Notes under the pieces: model-generated
The model's database searches: none
Seen by the model: the letters and a program-made list of their open reading frames with translations, nothing else
Told to the model about the DNA's origin: nothing
Shown: positions 1-6,200 of the stretch, piece by piece
Position numbering within the stretch: position 1 is the first letter of the stretch
How the letters are laid out: each line of letters begins with the position of its first letter
Position numbers and translations under genes: made by a program
DNA from: Chthoniobacter sp.
GTDB lineage: Bacteria; Verrucomicrobiota; Verrucomicrobiia; Chthoniobacterales; Chthoniobacteraceae
Length of the DNA stretch: 7,664 nucleotides
Direction of reading: 5' to 3'
Assembly: GCA_025351065.1 (NCBI GenBank)
Contig: JANXWQ010000222.1
Location: 1 to 7,664, forward strand

Positions 1-126
1 CGCACCTGCGGCTGGCTCCATCGCTTCCGCCGCTTGAGCAAAGACTTCCAATTCCGCACCGACTCTTCCGCAGCCTTCATCCTCAACTCCGCCTCCCGCC
101 TGCTCATCTCACGCCTCGCGACCTGA
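1..126 (+). CDS. IS5-family transposase, C-terminal fragment (5' end outside window)
   Basis: Reading from base 1 gives 41 codons and a TGA stop at 124-126. The start and the DDE catalytic core lie off the left edge. The visible peptide begins RTCGWLHRFRRLSKDF and ends ISRLAT. This matches the C-terminal signature of IS5-family (IS427/IS1031-like) transposases, where an E-R-T-x-x-W-L motif carries the last catalytic acidic residue and is followed by a basic R-R-L-(S/A)-K-D-(F/Y) stretch, then a short Ser/Ala-rich helix. The catalytic glutamate would be the codon just before base 1. The enzyme cuts and joins the ends of its own element. The gene is convergent with the minus-strand gene ending at 159, separated by only 32 bases. 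The C-terminus looks normal, but whether the whole transposase is intact cannot be judged. The family call rests on motif recognition, not a search. Confidence 0.82.
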   Translation, partial: RTCGWLHRFRRLSKDFQFRTDSSAAFILNSASRLLISRLAT

Positions 127-147
127 AGGGACTTTCGATACATACTC
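1..147 (+). mobile_element. Right-hand part of an IS5-family insertion sequence
   Basis: The transposase tail (1-126) is followed by a short non-coding end. On the minus strand, reading inward from base 147, the sequence is GAGTATGTATCGAAAGTC, which resembles the GAG...TGT...AAA type of terminus seen in some IS5-family elements. It is flanked at 148-150 by TAA, which fits the TNA or TA targets duplicated by IS1031/IS427-like members. The left end and the second target copy are outside the window, so the boundary is an inference that could be off by several bases. Confidence 0.45.
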
Positions 148-158
148 TAAGGCTCCGG

Positions 159-3100
159 TTACTTCCGCAGGCGGAAGAACATCTTCGGCAGGCCCGTGGA
201 GAAGGGCACCGGGCTCAGCCCGCCGACCACGGGAAACCAGCCGCTCAGATCCGTCGTCATTTCGAGCGTCGCGGCGCTGTCAAACCAATAGAGCACGGGC
301 TGGCCGGCGGCATTGGAGAGGTTCAACTTGAATGGCTGTGCATAGGTCGCGGTGAGTTGCAGGTCGAAGCTGATGTCGCTGCTGTCGTTGGCCTGCTGAT
401 GGATTTCCACGGCGATGGTGTTCGTGCCGGCGACGAGTAATGCGGTCGGGATCGCGGTGTTGAGAGTCGCATTTTCCTGCGCGGTGCCGGTCACGAAGTA
501 GTCGAACGCGGGATCGGTCGGGATGGCGACGGTGGCGGTGGTCGTGGCGGCGACGCGCTGGCCGTTGAGATAGACCACGCCGCCGTCGTCATAGATCATC
601 GAAAGATTCAGCGCAGTGATCGCACTGGCGTCGGCGATGGTGAAGGTTCGGCGGAAGTAGGTCGTCGCATTTTTCTGGATGCCAGCGGTGACGGCATCGG
701 TGTCGATGAAGGGAACGATCGTGGCCTCATCGCCTTCACCAGTCGGGACGGCGACGGTGCCGCCGCCATAGCCGAGTTGCGCGGGTCCGCTGGGCCATGC
801 GGCATCGTTAAAAGCCACGGTGCGCCAGGCAGTGCCCTGGTTGGTGCCGTTGGCGAGATACTTCCACGTCGCACCCAGCGGGATCAGCGTCGGCGATGGC
901 GTCGCTGGCAGTTTGAAATACCACGCTTCGCCAGTGACTTCGGCGTTCACCGGATTGGTGAGTGCCACGCGGATTAATCCATAGTTACCCGGCGAGGCGA
1001 CGGCCGGCGATATGGTCTTGAGGGTTTCGCCGGGCGCGAAGTTAAGCGTGCCGCTTCCGAGCACGGTCTCGGCACCTCCGAAAGGATACGTTTTCCCAAT
1101 GACGGCATAACTCACCGCAACGGCATTCGAGCTAAAGGTGCTCAGTCGCACGGTAAAGGTGCCGGGGTAGGCTGACGTGTCGCTTTGCGCCGGCGCATAG
1201 CTAGTGATGGCTACCCCGACGTTCGAGCCGGGCACGGGCATGAAGGGGGCGATGAGAGCGCCGTTCACGGCAGGATTCCAAGTGGTGTTCGTGGGATGAT
1301 GCAGCGCGTCGGGTTGCGAAAGGTAGTTATTGTGGACGTTGAAGTATGGGTGGTTGGTGATCGCGGTGAGAGCGGTGGTTTCGTAAATCCACGCATTGGC
1401 CGCGGTGGCGTTCCACTGGCCGCTGAAGGCATCCTTGTAGAGGCTGTTTAGCACGATGGAGTTCTTCACTTCCATCGAGCCGTTATAGACGTAGCCCGCG
1501 CCATAGTTATCGCCCCAGCGGAGGCCGACCATGTTACTGGAGAAAAGGCAGCCATCCACGGAGGCATTGGGTCCGTCGGTGGTTGCAGCCTCGCTATAGC
1601 CTGCTTCGACACCCTGGCCGCAGTTATAAAAGACGCAGCCGGTGAAATAGACATTGCGCGTGCCGGAGAGTGAGTTGCCTTCGTGATAGGTGCCTTCAAA
1701 CCAGTTATTCGTGGAGACATAGCGGGTCGTAGTTGTACCGGTGGCGGGATCGATGGTGCCAAACGGACTCGCGCCGCCGTTGCCGCCGGAGTCCACGCCG
1801 TCGTCCTTGGTGAAACCGATGACGGTGTTCGTGATCGAAAGGTCACCGCTGGTGAGATAGATCGCGTCGTTGTCGGCATCGACAAAAACTTCCGTCTCAC
1901 TCGGGAATTCGAGCAGTGCCGAACGGTCGATGGTCACCCGGCAATCGTTCTGCTCGCCACACGTCACGGCGCGCTGCATCAGCGTGCGGTTGATTTCAAG
2001 CCAGGTGCGGATTTTCGAGTTCATCACCTGCCCGGCGAGGCTGAAACAAAAGCAGTTGTTGAGCTGAAGATGCGCGCCGGTGAGGGAGCCGGAGGCGAGG
2101 CTTCCGGCGACGAGGAAGAGCGCCTGCTGCGGTTTGTGCGTCGTGTAGCCGGAATGGGTGCCAAACCAGTTCTGCTCCTCGCCCGAGCCTTGGAAAATGG
2201 TCCAGTTTGCCGACACGACCGACGTGGAAGTCGGCAGCTCGATGCCGCCCCAATATGCGCCCGCCGTCGCCGGGACAAACGCGCAGGGATTCGCCTCGGT
2301 GCCGTTCACGACGAGCGAGCCATTCACGACGATCTCCGCCGCCGTCCCCGCCGTGCCGTTGCCGGTGTAAAGTTTCACGATGGTCCCCGCGCCCACGGTG
2401 AGCGTGACGCCCGCATTGACCGTGAGCGTGCCGGTGACGTGGATACGCGAGTTCGCGGGCCAAGTCGTATTCGCCGCGAGCGCGCCGGTCACGTCCGTGA
2501 AAACAGGGGCGGCTTCGATATTGATCGTCGGATTCGCCGACACCACACCCACCGCGCCACCGACCGCGACCGCACCCGCCGTCGTCTTCGCCGGAGCGAC
2601 CACGGAGCCCCAGCCGCGCCGCATCTGCGCCGTCGCGCCGGGGAAGCCGGAAAACGTCACCAGCCCGCCGAGACGAACCGTTTCGTTCGAGCCATTCACG
2701 AGCTTCACCGCCATCGGCACCGGCAGATTCGCGGGCCACGCGGCAGGCGCAATCACTTTCAACGTCTGCCCCGCGAAGGCCGACGGTGCGTCGTTCACGG
2801 TCTTGTACGGCGTGTGCGGCGGGATGCCATCCTCCGAGCCGGGATCCTGCCCCGCGCGGCGCTCGGTGTCGCGCAGGACAAAGCGAATCAGCTTCGTGTC
2901 CACGACGGCGCTGGTTGTGTTATTGCGGCTCGTCGCGGCGACTTCGTGGTAACAGCGTTCCATCCGATCCGAAATCGTCTTCGCCACGCCGACTGGCAGC
3001 GCGACGCCATCGAGGGTGGCGGTGGTGGTCGTATTCGCCGTCGGATCGGCGACCACGGTGAAAGTGATCGAGTCGGTGTATTTCCCCTTGTCGGCGATGC

Positions 3101-3179
3101 CGGTGAAGGTGATGGCGGCGCGGGCGCTGACGGCGAACGCGAGGCCTAGGACGTTGAGCAGGCGCGGGAAGAAACGCAT
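159..3179 (-). CDS. Secreted beta-helix / Calx-beta-like / jelly-roll protein (CotH-associated type, no kinase domain)
   Basis: This complete 1006-residue protein has no enzyme function I can assign. The start at 3179 is chosen because MRFFPRLLNVLGLAFAVSARA is a clean Sec signal peptide, with probable cleavage after Ala21 (A-R-A). The frame stays open upstream to 3389, but that stretch overlaps the neighbouring gene and is not protein-like. Residues 22-100 look Ig-like. Residues 100-200 hold a block with EDGIPPHTPY and VNDAPSAFAGQ. Residues 230-640 form a right-handed beta-helix opening with LTVNAGVTLTVGAGTIVKL and carrying Asp-rich turns (DADNDAIYL, KDDGVDSGG). Residues 653-757 resemble Calx-beta (GTFTVRLS, TLNFAPGETLKTI). 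Residues 764-947 are a galactose-binding-like jelly roll (TWKYLANG, AWRTVAFNDAAW, YFRRTF, DDGGVVYLNG, VAGTNTIAVEIHQ). The tail ends FFRLRK. From memory, the first parts accompany CotH kinases in Verrucomicrobia, but no kinase domain is seen here. There are nine cysteines. No good Shine-Dalgarno lies near the start. A surface or carbohydrate-binding role is inferred. Confidence 0.92.
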   Translation of the reverse strand: MRFFPRLLNVLGLAFAVSARAAITFTGIADKGKYTDSITFTVVADPTANTTTTATLDGVALPVGVAKTISDRMERCYHEVAATSRNNTTSAVVDTKLIRFVLRDTERRAGQDPGSEDGIPPHTPYKTVNDAPSAFAGQTLKVIAPAAWPANLPVPMAVKLVNGSNETVRLGGLVTFSGFPGATAQMRRGWGSVVAPAKTTAGAVAVGGAVGVVSANPTINIEAAPVFTDVTGALAANTTWPANSRIHVTGTLTVNAGVTLTVGAGTIVKLYTGNGTAGTAAEIVVNGSLVVNGTEANPCAFVPATAGAYWGGIELPTSTSVVSANWTIFQGSGEEQNWFGTHSGYTTHKPQQALFLVAGSLASGSLTGAHLQLNNCFCFSLAGQVMNSKIRTWLEINRTLMQRAVTCGEQNDCRVTIDRSALLEFPSETEVFVDADNDAIYLTSGDLSITNTVIGFTKDDGVDSGGNGGASPFGTIDPATGTTTTRYVSTNNWFEGTYHEGNSLSGTRNVYFTGCVFYNCGQGVEAGYSEAATTDGPNASVDGCLFSSNMVGLRWGDNYGAGYVYNGSMEVKNSIVLNSLYKDAFSGQWNATAANAWIYETTALTAITNHPYFNVHNNYLSQPDALHHPTNTTWNPAVNGALIAPFMPVPGSNVGVAITSYAPAQSDTSAYPGTFTVRLSTFSSNAVAVSYAVIGKTYPFGGAETVLGSGTLNFAPGETLKTISPAVASPGNYGLIRVALTNPVNAEVTGEAWYFKLPATPSPTLIPLGATWKYLANGTNQGTAWRTVAFNDAAWPSGPAQLGYGGGTVAVPTGEGDEATIVPFIDTDAVTAGIQKNATTYFRRTFTIADASAITALNLSMIYDDGGVVYLNGQRVAATTTATVAIPTDPAFDYFVTGTAQENATLNTAIPTALLVAGTNTIAVEIHQQANDSSDISFDLQLTATYAQPFKLNLSNAAGQPVLYWFDSAATLEMTTDLSGWFPVVGGLSPVPFSTGLPKMFFRLRK
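339..890 (-). other. Galactose-binding-like jelly-roll domain (residues 764-947)
   Basis: Residues 764-947 follow a pattern familiar from large exported proteins of Verrucomicrobia and Planctomycetes. A 'L-I-P-x-G-x-T-W-K-Y-L' opening and a 'W-R-x-x-x-F-N-D-x-x-W' strand come first. Then come a Gly/Ala-rich region with G-E-G-D-E-A-T and the 'T-T-Y-F-R-R-x-F' strand. The core 'D-D-G-G-V-V-Y-L-N-G' hairpin and 'L-L-V-A-G-T-N-T-I-A-V-E-I-H-Q' close it. Domains of this fold usually bind carbohydrate or pack against a partner domain. The ligand is not predictable here. Confidence 0.7.
1260..2492 (-). other. Right-handed parallel beta-helix region of the secreted protein (residues 230-640)
   Basis: The region opens with two hydrophobic strand repeats (HVTGTLTVNAGVTLTVGAG and EIVVNGSLVVNGTEANPCAF) followed by a YWGGIEL turn. 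This is the usual first coil of pectate-lyase-like helices in secreted verrucomicrobial proteins. Later coils include DLSITNTVIGF, RNVYFTGCVFYNCGQGVE, ASVDGCLFSSNMVGL and SMEVKNSIVLNS, which show the alternating hydrophobic pattern with Asn at turns. Eight of the protein's nine cysteines fall here (299, 376, 378, 407, 413, 515, 520, 544). The aspartate pairs are discussed as a finding. A lyase or hydrolase activity cannot be claimed from sequence alone. Confidence 0.75.
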
Positions 3180-3193
3180 AGGGCTTAGACTAT

Positions 3194-3230
3194 GACACGC
3201 CTCCCTCCGCCATGCCACGGGAGGCGCGTC
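3194..3230 (-). promoter_or_regulatory. Intergenic hairpin between the two large genes
   Basis: On the minus-strand transcript GACGCGCCTCCC (3230-3219) pairs with GGGAGGCGTGTC (3205-3194) across a 13-base loop. All twelve positions pair, eleven as Watson-Crick and one as G-U. The opposite strand would have an A-C mismatch at that position, so the structure favours minus-strand RNA. It begins 25 bases after the stop of the upstream gene and ends 14 bases before the ATG of the downstream gene. No T-run follows, so it is not a canonical intrinsic terminator. Attenuation, mRNA end protection or processing are alternatives. The GGAGG inside the 3' arm lies too far from the ATG to be a normal ribosome site. 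Confidence 0.55.
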
Positions 3231-3255
3231 CCAGCCGCGCATCCGTGCTCCCTTT

Positions 3256-6200
3256 TCACCCGCGACGGCGGCGGCCCAGCAGACCGAGCGCCCCGAAGGC
3301 CAGCAGTCCGAGCGAGCCGGGCTCGGGCACCACGGCTGCGCCGAATTTTTCATCCGGCGCGATGGGAGCGAAGGGCAGCCCGTCGCCAAAGACGAGGGTG
3401 CCGCCGGCGGCGATGCTGAGCGAGGTCAGGGTCACGGATTGCGTGAGGGTCTGCGTGCCGGTGCCGATTTTGCTGAGCCCAATCGGACCGGTGATGGTGC
3501 CGGTGAAGGTGCCGCTGGCGTTGTTGTTGCCGACGACGAGCGTGACTGCGGCGGTGCCGGCCAAGGCGGTGTTCACTTTGCCCGAGCCGGTGAGCGCACC
3601 GATGGTCGGGGTGATCGTCGTGTTCGCCAGATTGGTCAGGGTCAGGGTGGTGCCGGTGGAAAGGTTGACGTTGGCGGTGCTCACGGTGTTGCCGATGCCA
3701 AGCACGCCGCTGGTCACGTTCAGGCTGCCGCCGCCGGTGACGGCGGCGTTGATTTGCAGTCCGACTTGGCCGGGTGCGCCGGGGAAGGTGCCGATGGCGA
3801 CGGTATGCACGCCAGCGGGCAGGGTGACATTGCCGAGGAGCGCGGGGATGGTGGTGGATTGGATCAGGTTCGTGGCGGTGATGCTGCCGCTAATGGTGAG
3901 CGCGCCCGCGCCGGTCTGCACCAAGGGGCCGGCGCCGTTGGTGCCGCCGCCGTCGGCGCCAAAGGTCAGGTTGGCGATGGTGTTGTTGAAGGCGCCGAGG
4001 TTCAGCCCGCCGCCGCCGTTGACGGTCACGTTGGCGGTGGGTGCGATCTGGTTGCTCGCGAGCAGGGTCACGGTCTGGCTGGCGGTGGCTTGCGAGTCGC
4101 CGCCGTCCGCGGTGCCGCCGTTGATGATGAGGTTGCCGGGGATGGCGGGGCCGCCGGGGCTGTTCAGGCTGACGTTCACGCCGTTGACGTAGGTGGTGCC
4201 GGTGTAGGTGTTGCTGCCGGTGAGCTGAATGACGCTGGTTTTGCTCATGGCATCGAGCACCACGGCCACCTGCGCGCCGGCGGGGTTGTTAATGATCCGC
4301 GCGTTGACGGTCAGCGTGTTGGCGCCGTTGTGGATGAACAGCTCGGAAGTCCCGCTGACGGCTCCGCCGCCCGCGGTCAGCCGCCCGAAGTCGGCCGTGT
4401 CGCTGATCGCGCGGGTGCCGGTGCCGCCGGTGCCGAGCAGGCCGCCGGTTTGCAGATTTAGCACGTCGCCCGCCGCGGTGAAGTTCAGCGTGGTGCTGGT
4501 GGTCGAGCCGAGGCCGCCGAGGCGCAGGGAGTTGATGGCGGTGTCGCCTGCGGCCAGCGTGGTCACGGCGGCGGCGGCGTTGTTGGGTTCGAGGTTCACG
4601 TTGTTGCCGGCGGCAAAGGCGGTGACGTAGCTCACGGGGCGGATTCCGGTGACGGGGTCGTAGGTGGCAAAGTCAAAGCTCGCGTTGCCACTGAGCGGGT
4701 TGGCGCTGTTGAAGCCCTGCGTGGTGGCCCAGCCGCCGATCAGGCCGCCGGTCAGCGCGGGCGTGCCGCTGGTGAGCAGGACGCGCGGATTGTCGCCGAG
4801 CTGCACGTTGTTGCTGTTGGCGACGGCGGAGAAATTGACCGTGGCTCCCTGACTGCGGGCCAGGCTGGCGATGTTGATCGTCGAGGTTCCGGTCACGGAA
4901 GGTACCGTCGCGCCGGTTGCGCCGCCGAGATCCTGCCGCAGCAGCGAAGCGCCCGAGTTCAGGTTCAGCGCGCCGAGGTTGAGCGCGTCCTGAGTGCCGC
5001 CGGAGCGGCTCAGGAAAGTGATCGCGCCGCCATCCAGGCCCACAGTCGCGGCGGCGTTGAGGCGCACGACGGATTGCAGGCCGGTGTTGTCGATGCTGAG
5101 CGCCGCGCGCCGGATCGCGAGCGCGGTGGTGTTCACCAAAGCGCCGCCGTCCTGCAGGGTGGTCAGGCCGCCGGTGAGCGTGGTCGTGCCGAAGTAGGTG
5201 GAGGGCGAGGTGAAGGCGATGGTGCCCGCGCTGTCGCGCTGGATGCTGAGTCCAGCGCCCGCGAAGATCGTCGGGATGATGGCCGTGTTTCGGCTAAAGC
5301 GGAAGGTCGCAGTGGTGGCCGAGGTGATCGTGCCGCCGGTGCCGGGCAGGATGGAGCCCGTATTCTGGCCGGCATTGAAGCTGGTCGCCAGACCGCCTAC
5401 GCGCTGGTCGTTGCCGTTGAGGTCGAGGGTGGCTCCGGCATCGACGAAAAGCACGTTGGCCGAAGTTGAGGTGGTGGTCTGCGCCGCCAGCGTGACCGGC
5501 GGGGGCGTGCTCACGGTGTTGAAAATAGTGTTCGCGCCGCCCGCGAGGACGGTGGTGCCGCCGTTGAGGCGCACCGCGCCGGTGAAGGTGTTCGCCGCGC
5601 TGAGGATGAGTTTGCCGTCGCCCGCCTTGGTCAGCCCGCCGGTGGTGGCGATGGGCGTGCCGATGGTCAGGATGGTGCCGGAGCCCGCGGTGTGGATGAT
5701 GATTTCGCGGTTGGCCGGCGTATTGACCACGGTCGTGGTGGTGGTGAGCGTGCCCGCCCCGGTGATGCTGGCGGTGGCGGTGGCGAGGAGCCCGCCGCTG
5801 TCGAGCGCGATGTTATTGCCCGCGCCTATGGTCAGGCCGCTGCCGGTTTTGAGCGTGAGCGAATTGATGGTCAGCCCGCCCCCCGGAGCGGTGATGGCTG
5901 AGGTAGCGACGATATTTTTGATGGTGTCAGTGGCCGTGAGGGTGGTGCTGAAGTCGCCGGCTTGAAGCGCCTGCAGGCCGTTGGCTGCGCTGTAGGTCGC
6001 GAAGCTCGACCCAGGGCCGCCCGTCGTGGTGTCCACCAGCGCCCAAGCGAGAATGCCGCGGGTGGCAGGCACGACTGGTGTAAAGATGGTCTGCGGGCCG
6101 GTCGCGGTCGGGGCGGTGGTGAAGGTGATGTTGGCGGTGTTGGCGGTGCCCGGTGAGAACGCCGCCGTCCCGAGGGCGGTGCCGCGGAAAAGCGCGGTGC

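Noticed and set aside
162..177. A 6-base stem with a 4-base loop next to the stop codon of the secreted gene, considered as a terminator.
   Set aside because: It lies within the codons for Phe-Arg-Leu-Arg-Lys, is short, and has no T-run on either side. It is probably a by-product of the codons used.
1683..3149. A 488-codon open frame on the plus strand.
   Set aside because: It is antisense to the secreted gene. Its product is very rich in Arg and Asp/Gly without any domain, signal or motif, while the minus strand has a signal peptide and recognisable domains. High GC produces such shadow frames.
3180..3389. An upstream ATG at 3389 that would add 70 residues to the secreted protein.
   Set aside because: It would overlap the PEP-CTERM coding end of the neighbour by 134 bases and would bury the clean signal peptide starting at 3179.
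3212..4461. Two long plus-strand open frames (3212-4192 and 3439-4461).
   Set aside because: They overlap each other in different frames and lie antisense to the PEP-CTERM end of the repeat gene. Their products are low-complexity Val/Pro/Ala or Gly/Ala/Asp sequence mirroring the repeat codons.
5198..5965. A 255-codon plus-strand frame rich in Val, Pro and Ala, and similar ones at 6572-7105 and 7121-7627.
   Set aside because: These are reverse-complement images of Ala/Thr/Gly codons in the repeat protein. Several recur because the underlying protein is repetitive, and none has a family motif.
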